Assembly: GCA_002785995.1 (NCBI GenBank)
Contig: NHNV01000006.1
Span: 63,219 to 127,218 of the forward strand
Reading direction: 5' to 3'
DNA length: 64,000 nucleotides
Origin: Mycosphaerelloides madeirae
Lineage: Eukaryota > Ascomycota > Dothideomycetes > Mycosphaerellales > Mycosphaerellaceae
A program made the position numbers and the translations under genes. This document shows, piece by piece, positions 45,706 through 57,181 of the stretch (its first letter is position 1; the number at the start of each line of letters is the position of its first letter). The notes under the pieces are model-generated. The model did not search any database. It was not told the origin of the DNA and worked only from the letters and a program-made list of their open reading frames with translations.

Positions 45706-47096
45706 TTTGGCGTTGGTGAAAGGAAAGCTTGAGTGGGAGAAGTGACACCAGGAAGAACGCAAAAGAAGACCTCGAAAGGCCAAGAAGGGGCTACTGAGCT
45801 CTTGTATGTAAACGAAATTGTCGCTCTCCTCTTGGACTGCATAATCCCCATCGTTGATCTTTCCATAGCGCCATACGGCGTATGGAGCTAAGTCCGTTGA
45901 CACACGTGGTCGCCAGGAAGCAAAGACCGGGGGGTATAGACAAGGCTATCAATATGAGCAAACCACAATGCACTCTTCCAGGATGTTCTCAGCTCTCGGT
46001 CTTGGTGGACAGTTCGCTTCGAGCCGCGCTGAAAAAATTGTGGAACGGGATTTTTTAAATATGGGTCCGCGATGTTGAGGGTGGCGTACAGTGCACGCGA
46101 TTATTGAAGATCTGGGTCCACATGTTGTGTTAACCGACATTGAAGATGCTCCTCGGCTGTGGTGTAACAGAAGAGTGCCGGGTGGTCTGTGTGGCATGTG
46201 TTGTCTGTCAGTGAAGCAAGAGGTTGCGTTTCTCGGAAACATTTTTCCGAGCTCGACCTCCCAACGTCTCTTCGATCCCACGAGTGAACACAAAAGGCTG
46301 GGGAAGTTGTGAAAGCAGTTCTAGGAGAAGATATGCCCACAATCAACTTGTCCGAGCCCGAGCGAGTTTGATCCCTGCGTGCCAAGATACGAGGTGTCTG
46401 ATATACCAGAACGTGTTGACGGAAAGGCGCATTTTCGTGTTCGCGTATGCGCAACTGTCAATGTAGCTCAAAATTACTCCGCGTGTGCACACCTGTACAG
46501 CGTAGGTCAAGATCGCTCCCAGAGTCCTTCATCTGGCGCGAATACCGATGAAGTGAGGTCAGATAGTGGTTGTTTTTGCGACATGTCACTTTCTTGCCCT
46601 TGGATCAGTCCAATCGCGAAGATCTCCGGTACCAGATTGACTCCTTGACAGCAACGAAGGCGATTCAGATGAACTAAGCGGCATCGATGCGCTATGAGCG
46701 AGATGGCCTGTTCCTGTGGTTGAATTATCGTGATGATGGACAATCTCCGTTGAGGCGCGTCTGGGCTCGAATGGAGGCGTCTTGATGGTTGATACGTGGC
46801 TCCAGTGGAATAGCCTGCCAGGTATGCTGAGATACGTGCCGGCGGATGTGTTGATGGTGATGGTGATGACATGTGAAGAGAGGCCAGCAAGGTCGAAAGT
46901 GAAGGAATCGGGATAAGCGGAAGTCTCAGAACAGGCCGCAAAACAACCCCACCTGCACCTCACAGCAGCCTTGAGTTGTTTGCCTGTGACAATACAACCA
47001 ACAGCTGCCTAACTTCTACCGCCCTTCCTTCATCCTCCAACAACCCTCCACCCTCAACACTACCAAACCACACACACCACACCACACCTCGCAATC
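45706..47096. other. 1.4-kb intergenic stretch, no gene seen
   Basis: Upstream of both the transporter and NEDD8. Scattered small ORFs have no motifs. The final 60 bp are an AC-rich leader (CACACACCACACCACACC) in front of NEDD8. Confidence 0.4.
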
Positions 47097-47441
47097 ATGC
47101 AAATCAAGTACTACCTCCCGTCCTCCCCTCCATCCACCACTAACTAGCCCGGCCACAGAGTCCGCACCCTCACCGGCAAAGAAATCGAACTCGATATCGA
47201 GCCCGACTACAAGGCACCTCTCCCATGCACCCTTCCCCACCCACCAACCCTCTAACCCAGCGCATCACAGGTCTCAAAAATAAAGGACCGCGTCGAAGAA
47301 AAAGAAGGCATCCCACCGCCCCAGCAGCGCCTCATCTACGGCGGCAAGCAGATGGCCGACGACAAAACGGCCGCAGAGTACAATCTGGAGGGAGGCGCGA
47401 CGCTGCATTTGGTTCTGGCGCTGCGTGGTGGGGAGGTATGA
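47097..47441 (+). CDS. RUB1: NEDD8/Rub1 ubiquitin-like modifier
   Basis: Three exons, 47097-47107, 47159-47213 and 47271-47441, give 78 residues. The first exon is only 11 nt. Intron 2 (47214-47270) starts with GC (AAG|GCACCT). Splicing restores a full NEDD8: MQIKVRTLTGKEIELDIEP, KIKDRVEEKEGIPPPQQRLI, YGGKQMADDKTAAEYNL and the end LALRGG with a two-residue tail (EV) to be removed by a processing protease. NEDD8 modifies cullins to activate SCF-type ubiquitin ligases. The match at the diagnostic VEEKEGIPP stretch separates it from ubiquitin. It is easily missed by gene finders because of the tiny exon and GC donor. Confidence 0.93.
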
Positions 47442-47811
47442 GAGAGAAGGCCAGTGGACACGGTATACCCTGCTTTCAAGTGATGGAGGTGAGATTATGA
47501 GATGATGACAATGAGACATACGGATGGGCGTTTCGCGGGCTGCGGCTGCAGCTGCGGCGAGATGATTTGCGATTTCTGGTCACCGCACCTTTAGCGTCGC
47601 GATATCATGATGGATGCGGGCACGGTGGGAGATCAAGCGGCTCAGGCTTGAGAAGGGAAAGCGATATGCGTAAAGCGTTGCCATACAGGAGCCATTACTC
47701 GCTACCAAAATCTCAAGTCGTTCATCTACCCTCTCACCACAGACCCAAACGCCAAACATCCAAAATCCAAAACCTTCAAATCTCACTCATTCATCCCGAA
47801 TTCACAACAAC
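47442..47811. other. convergent 3' flanks of NEDD8 and MCM4
   Basis: No gene seen. Confidence 0.4.
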
Positions 47812-50800
47812 TTATGCAACCCCCGTGACCCTCCGAATACTCCTCCTCGGTCCCTCCCCAACAACCTGTACCTTCCCCTCCTGCTCCAAACTCCTCACAG
47901 CCTCCGCAAACTCCTGTCCCTCAACAGGCACAGAACTCTGCTCCGAAAGGGTTCTCACGACGTCTCCATACCTCGCGCTGCCAGCGCCACTGCGCAGCAT
48001 CTCATCCAGAACACTCAACACGCCATTCTTGAGATCCTCCCTGCGCTTGCGTTCGCTGGCAGAGGTGCCTTCTGTGAGGAGACCCATGTCGATGAGACCC
48101 GTGCGAGCATCAGTGGCGGCTTGCTTCAGTGCAGACTGGATGAGGCGGACGGCTTCCTCGATGTCGGATTCTTCGACGATCAAAGAGAGTCGCATTTTAG
48201 CGTGAGCTTCTGCGAGACGGATCATGCTTTCTAGCTGACGAGTTGTGGCAGTAATACGGCGTTCTGCGGCGCGGATGTCCTCGCCTAGTTTACGCATGGC
48301 GACGTATGAGCGCACCAGAGCGTCAGCGGCGGGCTGTGTGATAGCTGGGTGGATATTGGCGCGCGCGTACGAGATGTATTGGGTCAAGAAGTCCACGGGC
48401 TATTGTTCTTGTCAGCGCCATCCACCTCATGTGTATGGAATGTTCAAGACTTACCAAAATTTCCTCTGCGGAAGCATTGTCCGGAGTGTCTTCCAGATAC
48501 ATGTTGACCAAATGTCTGGCCAATTTGGAATCGGCAGTCTCGTCAATTCGATCCAACACGAGGTAGACCAAGTCGAATCTTGACAACAGGGTCGGTGGCA
48601 GATCAATATTTTGCGGCACTGGTAAGTTAACATTGTACTTGCTTCCGATCGGGTTGGCAGAGGCAAGAATACTCGTCCTGGCGTTCAGAGTCGTGATTAT
48701 TCCCGCTTTCGCGATAGAGACGGTCTGCTGCTCCATGACTTCGTGAAGCACCGACCGCGTTGAATCAGACATTTTGTCAAACTCATCGATGCAGCAGACA
48801 CCACCGTCACTCAGGACAAGAGCACCGGACTCCAGTACCAAGCTGCGAGTCTCTGGATCCCTGGTGACATATGCCGTCAGACCCACCGCAGACGAACCCT
48901 TGCCGGAAGTGTACACTCCTCGAGGAGCAATCTTGTGGATGTACTCGAGCATCTTCGACTTCGAAGTAGATGGATCACCGCACAAGAGGACGTTGATGTC
49001 TCCACGATACTTTGGAGAGCCGCCCTTCTCGAAACTCTTGTTCGTTCCGCCAAAGAGTTGGAGAAGGATGCCCTTCTTCACATCCTCCATTTCGTAGATT
49101 GAGGGCGCCAAAGATCTGGCTAACAGCTCGTACACGTCGGGTCGCGCCGCGGTCGCCTTGATTTTTTCCTCCTGCTCTTCGCTGACTTTGCGAGTTTCAT
49201 CGGCGCCGCCAGCAGCCTGCTCTGAAAGCTCTTCTTCGATGGTGGAAGGGTCAATACCCATGCGTTTCTTGTCGACTTTCTGCACGTGAAGACAATCGAC
49301 GTAAGTCTTAAAGACATTCTTCACCGATCTCTGTCGTGGATTAACTCGCACTTGGTTACACTTGAAGATGCCGGTAATCTCGACTCGGTCACCAGCTTTG
49401 CAGACATCGACAAGCTCGTCGTACGCGCACAGGCTAACCGAGTGTGGCGTCTGTCCATCTGGAACGGAATCTGGAGTCTCTTGTAGCTTGATAACCTGCT
49501 TGTCCGCAAAGCCAGAGCGATTGTGGACGATCTGCATGCTGTTGCTAGCACTGCAGACTTCACGCGGGCAACGGGTAGGCTCGGCAATCTTGCCACGATC
49601 AATATCAACCTTGACGGTGTGATGGCAGATCGAGCAACGGAAGAAAGCGTCCTTCATGTCTGGGATGATCGGGGTGGTTCGGATGACAAGACCCTTGACA
49701 GAGACAAGTTGGTCCATGTCGCCAGGATTCAGGTCTCGCAAATTGATCGTCTTGTCCAGGTTGAACGGTCGGCAGCGGTAGACAGTCTGGTCGACTTCCG
49801 CGAGCAAGTCGTGCTCCTCTTCAACGGGTTGAGGAGCTAGTCTTGGTGTCTCTCCGCCCATGTTGTCGATGTCCGAGCTGGGCATTGGAGGCAGAGAGCT
49901 TGAATCTCGCTGTCGATTCGATTGGCTCTGTTGACTGTGTTGTGATCTTCTCTCGCTCATCTTCTTCTCGGCCAGTTCAATGAGCGTGTCCTTCAGAGCG
50001 GTATCGATGACTGGGACAATTTCGCTTGGGAAGGATTGCAGCTGATGCCACAGCTTTCGCGTTCCCGGATACGCTTTGAGATTTCGGCAGTCCAGGTAGA
50101 ACGCTTTGGTTCCCAACTCAAGCATAGTGTCCAGCACTTTCACATACTCTTTCTCAAGGCCAGAGTGGTCAGGAGCCAGAGCCTCGTCGTCGATAAGCTC
50201 ACCATCCAGCACCATTCTATACTTCTTCTGGAAGTTCCACAGGAAATCTTTCATAGCAGACCAAGAGTCTGAGATGGAGACATCGGTACCCCAAATATAC
50301 CTCGTGGACCGTCCTCCCAGCGCTCCTGCATCAGAGGTGTCGGGATTGAGATTTGAGAAGGTCGCAGCGTCAGAGTCTCCCTGTACTGGCACCCCATTCT
50401 CATCAACAAACAGCTGTCGTCTTCTGCTGCTGCTCTCCAGAACGTCCGAATTGATATCGTGTCTCCTATCTCTTGCACTTGGCGCTCCCGCCAAGCCGGA
50501 GCGAACAAACAGGCCAGTCGAGCTGGTGCGGTCAGCTCGGCGGCCATTCGCAGGACCAGCAGCATCAGAGCTCGTTGCGTAGTGTATTGGGCTTGAATCT
50601 ATCCTTGAAGTCAATATAGTCTCGTTTCGTTTGGCACTTGTCCTCACTCACCCCCAATACCACCGCCTGCTCTCGGCGTCCTGCCACCATCGCTACTCAG
50701 TCCAGCCGGAGTCGCAGCATCAGTCCGCGGTCTCAATGGGCTGCTTCCAAGTCCATTGGCGCCAGCGGGCACTCCAAGCGACTGACTCTGGCTCTGACTC

Positions 50801-51078
50801 TGGCTCCCAGCTGGCGAACTGCGGAAGAACAGTGGGCTGCTGGTAGGCGGTGCCTGCGACTGACTGTTGCTCTGTTGCGAAGCTCGTGGAGTTCCATTGC
50901 GTGAAGTGGCCTGCGCTTCGTTTTCCAGCTGCGAACTCGCGGCATCGTCGGAGGGGAGGGGAGGATCGCTCCTGGGCGGCTCCGAGGAGCGAGGGGCTTG
51001 AGAGCCGCGCTGGCTGCGGCGTTGGGGCGTGTTATTCGCCAACGAGCGATTTGATCGTCGGTTGGCGGGCGACGACAT
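47812..51078 (-). CDS. MCM4: MCM4 subunit of the replicative helicase
   Basis: Exons 51078-50652, 50598-48455 and 48399-47812 give 1052 residues. Introns of 53 and 55 bp are in phase. The Ser/Pro/Gln-rich disordered N-terminus (about 150 residues) is typical of Mcm4, a DDK and CDK target. The N-domain has a zinc-binding CSICHHTVKVD...CPREVC. The AAA+ core has Walker A GDPSTSKSKML, Walker B CCIDEFDKM and the arginine finger SRFDLVYLVLD. A winged-helix C-terminus follows in exon 3. Mcm2-7 is loaded at origins and becomes the CMG helicase. All key residues are present. The N-terminal extension makes it somewhat longer than yeast Mcm4. Confidence 0.96.
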
Positions 51079-51277
51079 CTTTGCGTGAGTTGTCTGTGTT
51101 GTTGTGTTGTGTCTTGTTCAAAGTACAGGGGAAGGACGTGAAAGTGGGATGGGAGAAACGCGCTATCTAGAGCCGTGTTTTACGTGTCGTGGAGCGCGCG
51201 TATGTACCAACGCTTAATTGAAATTCCACTTCACTTGCAGAAGATCACCAACCCATACTCCACCCAAAACGACGACC

Positions 51278-52896
51278 TCAATAATTCCCCCCACCATACT
51301 GCTGAATCAACCTCATACAATCCCCTCGATTCTTATACTTAGCCGCCCGATACGCCTTATCAAGCAATTGCTTCTCATACTCATGCTTCTCCAGCAACAG
51401 CCTCATACACCCCAAATGGCCGTGTCCAGCCGCCAAAGCCAAAGGCGTATTCTCCTTACTCCCAAATTTGGCCGTCGAGTGAAGGCAGTTGAAAGCAGGG
51501 TTCGCTCCCTCTCTCAGCAAAAGCTCAACGCAACCTTCCTGGCCGTATCTTGCAGCCTGCGCGAGAGCAGTATAGCCATCCCATACGCCGCTGTTATCGA
51601 CCGGTGCGCCATTTTGTAAGAGAGCCATGACTTTGTCTTTTTGGCCTTTCCCTGCGGCGTCTCGGAGGCAGGAGCCTTGGGTGTCTGTGAGATTCATCTT
51701 GATTGAGGAAGCGAGATGTGGTGAACTTGTGGTGTATTTTCCTTGGCTCGGGGCATTACCAAGGCTTGGTGAACTGATGGACGTCGCGGTCGATTGACGA
51801 CGTAGATCTCCCTGTTCGACAGTCGATTCAGATTTGCGTTCAACAGAGCTTGTCATTGAAAGAGCGTCAAATCTGGATTCGACATCCTGTATGCCAAGTC
51901 CTTCGGGGGTCTCTGTGGGCTCTTTTTCATCGAGAGGTGTTGCGCTGGGATCTGGAGACGCCAGGTGATCGATCTGCTGTGATTTCGAATTGCTAATGGC
52001 ATTCTCCACAAGGAAGACGATGTTTCCCGAGACTTGCTCGTAGGCGTAGTCTTCCTGACTGTCAAACTTGCAGATAGTGCGATGATCAAGATCGAGCGCA
52101 ATGGTATCCTCACGCTGCGAACTCACACCGACGGTGGCAGCCTGACGGTCTACAATCTACTCAAGATGTCAGCAAGCATAAACTGGTAGCCATGCGTATA
52201 CGCCAACTTTGACGACATAACTCACAGTACCGATGCCCGGTATCCCTCGTGTCTCATAAAAGCTGATGAGTTTGTAGTTCTCTAACTGCGTGCGAAACTC
52301 CTCGATGAGATGATTCGTGTACAGGCCATCTTTCTCCAGATCCTCAAGGAACCTGGAGCTCGGCTCTCGATACACGGCTTTTACGACTCTGGCCGCAATC
52401 TTGCCCAAGGCGATCGACTCGCCACCGCGATGTGGAGTGCCGAAGAAGACTAGGCCGTATGTCGCCTTACGGATGGATTTGTACTTGTCCACCGTATCCG
52501 CAACGACCAAAGCCTTGAAACTGAGCGTCAGTCGAACTATCAGGCTTGAGAGATTGACGACCATACCCGTTTGACGACGATACCACCCACACTGTGTGCA
52601 ATAAAGATGAGGGGGCGATTTTCCGCGCCCGCTTTCAGTCGTTTGAGCCATAGTTGATTGCACAGATTGTGGGCTTGCTCGAGTACTCCGGCTGTGGAAT
52701 TCTCGAAAGCAGTGTTGGCATTGTATCCAAACAGCAAGATTCTTGCGGTTGGCAGGTCTAGTGGGAGGAAGTCTTCGAGCCACATTCGCCCGCCTTTAGA
52801 CCATGTATGCACTGCATGGTCAGGGTCGTCGGCAGGGTTCAGCCCATGGACGGCGACAATACTGGTTGTGCTCGTCAGAATATATTTCCCGTTCAT
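51278..52896 (-). CDS. SesB-like alpha/beta hydrolase fused to ankyrin repeats
   Basis: Exons 52896-52567, 52513-52226 and 52156-51278 give 498 residues, with introns of 53 and 69 bp. The N-terminal 200 residues are a SesB/DUF676-type serine hydrolase: VAVHGLNPADDPDHAVHTW, LFGYNA, the nucleophile in FIAHSVGGIVVK, and GLVFFGTPHRGG. This domain is a known N-terminal effector of fungal NLR-like proteins. After a disordered middle (about 245-365) come ankyrin repeats (LRDAAGKGQKDKVMALLQNG, TALAQAARYGQEGCVELLLREG, TPLALAAGHGHLGCMRLLLE). There is no NACHT or NB-ARC NTPase between them. It could be a stand-alone sensor/effector or a degenerate NLR. Function in non-self response is inference. Confidence 0.82.
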
Positions 52897-53925
52897 GATG
52901 CAATCTGCTCACTCAATCTCAGTTGCTTGTGGGGGGTTCCTTTTGGCGGGATCGACGATAAGGCGCAGAAAGTTTTGAGCAGTGGATTGAATGCTGGCCT
53001 GCCCAACAGTTTCTATTTTTCCCATTTTGTCGATGGCGAGCGATTTGTATCCTGCTGTTGCTGTTCTGCGAGCTCCAATGTGAACAAGCGGTAGTGGGAT
53101 CAAAGCAGCACGGATCCAGAAGATAAACAACTACTCCCTCTGTTCGCCAGACTCCATCCTCACGAACTTGCGCCTAGCCATGCTCCAATGACATTACAAA
53201 ATCGCGACACGCCCGTGTCGAAAGCATGAAAATGCCATGTACCTCTCCGGCGTCACGCTCCAAGAGCTGCTTCCTACAACTTCGAGGACGCCACAAGCGG
53301 GACGCCGGCAAGCCAAGGAGGAGTCGTGCAGTAAGGCTGTGAACTCTCGGTACATCCTTCTGCATAGGCAGATGATAGATCAGCCTGCGAACCGTACACG
53401 TGGACTTGGTTCGTCGAAGGAATTGATCGTTATTACTCGATATGTCGATTGGATGGCGTCCGAGGTATGCGTGACGGCTGAGCTTGTGGCTAGATTTACG
53501 AGAGCAATAGCAAGAGGCGCTAAAGTCGGCAATCTTGACAGTTCTCTCCCGGGATCGAATGCTGGGAGTCGTCCAATGTGTATTGGTTGGCCATTGTCTT
53601 CGCAGCTTCGAAGAGACGATCTTCGCTTTGAATAAGGCGACCGACACCTGCTCATGCCAAGGATCTTGGGGCTGTCGTGGTATTCGACACTCCGTCCTCG
53701 CAGTCGCACATTGGTGTCTGTCGTTGGAGGATGTTTAAAGCCGAGGAGGTGAGGTCGAAAGAGAAGTGGGAAGGAAAGAGCAAAAACGAAATTCGAAGGG
53801 GATTATACCAAGGAAATACCCATGGAAGGGGTGAAAGGCCAATGCGTATGCTTTTATTTGCGATGGGCGTCTAGGTCTATTTCTACCGCAGAGTCTGGTC
53901 CTATCCAACAACACCGCAGACTCGC
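52897..53925. other. 1-kb intergenic stretch, no gene seen
   Basis: Between the ankyrin-hydrolase and arginase. ORFs on both strands near 53170-53650 mirror each other and have no motif. Confidence 0.4.
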
Positions 53926-55023
53926 TCATAGCAGTGTATCACCCAACGCACAACGGACGATCGAGCACCCAGCCCTCACAGTCTCCGCAGCTCCATGCTC
54001 CTCCAAACTGGGGTTCACCTCCACTAGATCCAACGCAATCAAGCTGCCTGTGCCATGCACACACTCGGCAATGAAGTCTCCCTCTCTCAGCGTCAACCCG
54101 CCTCTGACCGGCGTACCCGTGCTCGGAGCCCACATCGGATCCAGCGCATCGACATCGAAGGACAGATGAATAGGCGTATCCCGTCCAATCCATCCGAGCG
54201 CCATATCCATGACCTTACCGATCCCATGCCTGTCGATATCATGCATGCTGAACGCCTTGATGTTGTTGTCCCGCAGGATCTTCTTCTCGCCGCGATCGAC
54301 GTCGCGCAGGCCGATGTAGACGAGCTTGCTGACGCTGATGCGCTGGTCGTCCTTGAGCCAGCCGAAAGGGTTCTTGGGAGTCTCAGTCGCGAGACCTGTG
54401 AGGAAGGCGACAGGCATGCCGTGGATGTTCCCGCTATCACTCGTCTCCGGCGTGTTGATGTCCGCATGCGCGTCGACCCAGATCACCGCAATGTCTCTTC
54501 CGATTCTTTCGCGCGTAGCTTTGGCGGTGCCCGCAATGGTGCCGATGGCAATCGAGTGGTCCCCGCCAAGCGTGAGGACGAATCTTCCGTCTCGTGAATG
54601 CTCGTAGACTTGCGAGGCGAGCTGTTTGGTGACGGCGGAGACGGCGCGGGGCTTCTTCATGTTGCGGTGGTCGGGATCATCGTCAGGCATGAGCTCGCCA
54701 TAGGCGTGGACTTTGCCGTCGTAGCAGACTTTGTACTTGAGATCGTCCTTCAGCTGATCCACAAGGCCTGACTCTATCAGAGCCATGGGCGCTGCGTCCG
54801 TACCAGGCTTGCACTGTGGAGATGCACATCAGTTGGAGTCGAGGATTGGTGGTGACGATATGATGCTTACTTGTCCGCCTGAGAAGCCCACAGCCACGAG
54901 GCCCAGCTCGTCCGCCTTGGAGAGGAACTTGGGCTGGATGGTGGGGTGGTCCATGTCGTCGGTGGTCGTAGTCGTGGTCTTCGTAGAAAGCTGCGTCAGC
55001 GGAGCCATCTGAGCCAGCTGCAT
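53926..55023 (-). CDS. CAR1: arginase
   Basis: Exons 55023-54871 and 54813-53926, with a 57-bp intron, give 346 residues. ATG 55021-55023 (MQLAQMAPLTQL) gives a full N-terminus with VAVGFSGGQCKPGTDAAP. The manganese-binding motifs are all present: LTLGGDHS (near 134-138), WVDAHADINTPETS (near 160) and LSFDVDALDPMWAPSTGTPV (near 264). EVNPSL follows close to the end. The enzyme hydrolyses arginine to ornithine and urea, usually in the cytosol as a homotrimer. It is slightly longer than yeast Car1 owing to an N-terminal extension with a Thr run. Confidence 0.95.
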
Positions 55024-55570
55024 TCCTCGGAGCTCATACAAGGAGTGATGAGAGGAAAATGCCTCAAGTGCGGTTCCGAACTGCTAGATATATCGTGTGT
55101 CCTGTGACTGCTTGTTAATTCACCCACGCGGGTTGTTCTTCTCACAGACGTGGCACGAGGTGTGTCGATCTGATGAAGGCGAAGGGAAGGCAGAATAATG
55201 GGAGGAAAAACTTGAGAGCTGACGCTTCCTTTTAGTACTTATCCTCGCCGCCTACCGCTTGCTGCTGGATTTTCGTTGGGGTGTGCTTGGTACCCTACGC
55301 TGAGGCGTTGTTTCCCCTAAGTACAGGTGTTGTCGAGGACGACCGCTAAGTGAAGTTGCAGACGAGCTGCCGTATCGTCCACCCCACTGCCCACTGGCCG
55401 CGGCTGATTTCGATTATCAATTTCAAGGCGAACCCGTAGGCCGCAGATAGCCACATCCAATAACTCAACTAGGAATCGCTCATGTGATAATGGCGTGGCA
55501 TGTGCACAGCGTGTAAGTGAACGGAATGAGAGGCGAATCGCTTTTACCCTCTACTCTATTGGTCTCCATA
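55024..55570. other. arginase promoter region and 3' flank of Mtf2-like gene
   Basis: No gene seen. Contains GATAA/TTATC-like elements (for example CTTATC near 55239 and GATAA near 55486) that would fit nitrogen control by GATA factors, but their number is not unusual. Confidence 0.4.
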
Positions 55571-56914
55571 CTATACTATGGCCAGATCATCGGCCTCCAA
55601 ATGGGACGCCTTGTCCATCGTGGCCTTGATGGCGGCAGCAGTGACTTTCTCGTCCACAACCTCCTTCCATTTAGCAAGCTTCATCAACGCTCTCGCCTTG
55701 CGGTCCGTGAGCCAAAGAGCTTGCAGAGCTGCCCCATTCTGACCATACTTGCAAGCGTTGGCATGTCGAAATATCGAGCTCAACAGCTTTTGCGTACCAG
55801 TATTGAACTCATACACTTCCTTGTTCATCTCTGACAGCGTATTGCATATCCCGTCAAGATCACTGTATTGCTTGAATAGAAGATGCATGTGCTGGTTGAA
55901 GAGCTCAGTGGTGGCGGCCAGGGTGAAGGCAAATGACCCCAGCTGCTTGAGACTTGGTAAAAGTACCAGACCAAGCGATGATCCCGGAAATGAGGTCTGT
56001 ATTGATCGTATGTAGTGCAAGACTATGGCCGGAAGCGTCGCAGTAAGCAATTCAAAATCCCTCAGCTTATCTGCAGTCATTGCTGCTTGCAGTCTTGCAT
56101 CAACGCCTTGGTCATCGCGTAGGTCCAGGGTCGTGATCTTCTTGAAGACCTGCTCCTGCAGAGTCTGCCAGAGGTCGGTATCAAATTCCGCCTGGTCGAG
56201 TAGGTCTTTCACGTTCTCGAGGTATGCTGCCGCTCTCTCGTTGGACGCAGCAGCGTTACCCGCGAAGTCGGCTGAGCGTACAGGATCCGCGTTGGCCTGA
56301 TCTCGCATAAGAGCTGCTTCTTCTGCCAGTGGCCGCAGCAGAACTGGAAACTCAGGCTTCGGGTAGTCTACAGAACGCCTTTGTCTGTTCGATGCTTGCC
56401 GCCTCGCTCGTGGTTGCGACGGCTTGGTGGTGCCAGACACGCCCATCCGAAAGAGCGTCTCAAACCTTTTCAATTCGGTCCATGTCATGGTAGAATCTCC
56501 TGGGCGCTCAGAGGTCCCAGCAGCCCTGGAATTTTTCTCAATGGGGACGTTGTGCTGAAATTCTGGCGTTGCTCGCTGCCTTCGGTCCGGAAATGACCAC
56601 ATTCCAGTGCGGACCCGGTGCCTCGTATCCGCACGTCCATAGAATTGTGCTGCAGCGCCTCTGGCATAGCTGGGTGCCTGCCGGCCCTTGAAGCCCTCTT
56701 GTCGTGCTATGCGGCCACTGCGGCCAGTTCGTGGCCTGGCCCCTTCTTTTATTTGTTCATCTCCTCTTGCTATCGAATTTGCGGGATCAAACGCGACATC
56801 GCTGGTATCTGAATAGGCTCGTGTGATGGTCCTTGTATTATACAGGAATGGCAAGTGGAAGATATTGATGTTTGCGGGCTGGGTGAGCTTCCTCGGAAGC
56901 TTCGATGGAAGCAT
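55571..56914 (-). CDS. Mtf2-like mitochondrial RNA-processing protein
   Basis: An intact single-exon ORF of 447 residues. The N-terminus is basic with Ser/Arg and no acids for the first 35 residues, a likely mitochondrial presequence. A disordered Arg-rich region follows (about 60-190). The C-terminal half (about 190-440) is helical, with LLTATLPAIVLHYIRSIQTSF, LVLLPSLKQLGSFAF and AATTELFNQHMHLLFKQYSD. These match the Mtf2 C-terminal domain of filamentous fungi. Yeast Mtf2/Nam1 couples mitochondrial transcription to mRNA processing and translation. The assignment rests on the C-terminal pattern. It is divergent from CMR1 (267 bp). Confidence 0.72.
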   Translation of the reverse strand: MLPSKLPRKLTQPANINIFHLPFLYNTRTITRAYSDTSDVAFDPANSIARGDEQIKEGARPRTGRSGRIARQEGFKGRQAPSYARGAAAQFYGRADTRHRVRTGMWSFPDRRQRATPEFQHNVPIEKNSRAAGTSERPGDSTMTWTELKRFETLFRMGVSGTTKPSQPRARRQASNRQRRSVDYPKPEFPVLLRPLAEEAALMRDQANADPVRSADFAGNAAASNERAAAYLENVKDLLDQAEFDTDLWQTLQEQVFKKITTLDLRDDQGVDARLQAAMTADKLRDFELLTATLPAIVLHYIRSIQTSFPGSSLGLVLLPSLKQLGSFAFTLAATTELFNQHMHLLFKQYSDLDGICNTLSEMNKEVYEFNTGTQKLLSSIFRHANACKYGQNGAALQALWLTDRKARALMKLAKWKEVVDEKVTAAAIKATMDKASHLEADDLAIV

Positions 56915-57181
56915 ATTGTTGTATTCAAATTGAGGGTGTCATCTCGACATATCTCCAGGTACCAAGAGCAAATGCTGGACAGTTGAACGAGATTTGATAA
57001 GAGTCGTTCGAGATGATGTACTGTAGAGATGGAGGTCGATCAGAGTTCGAGGCCTTAGCGCGGAAATGGCGACTTTCCCCAAACGCGTGGTGAACGCGTC
57101 TGCATCATCGACTCCAGACATCCCAGTTCCCTCGTCCAACATACAATTACACTCCCAACTTGAAGTCTCAAACATAATAAG

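Noticed and set aside
51278..52896. Complete NLR (NACHT or NB-ARC) protein
   Set aside because: No P-loop GxxGxGK[ST] between the hydrolase and ankyrin parts.
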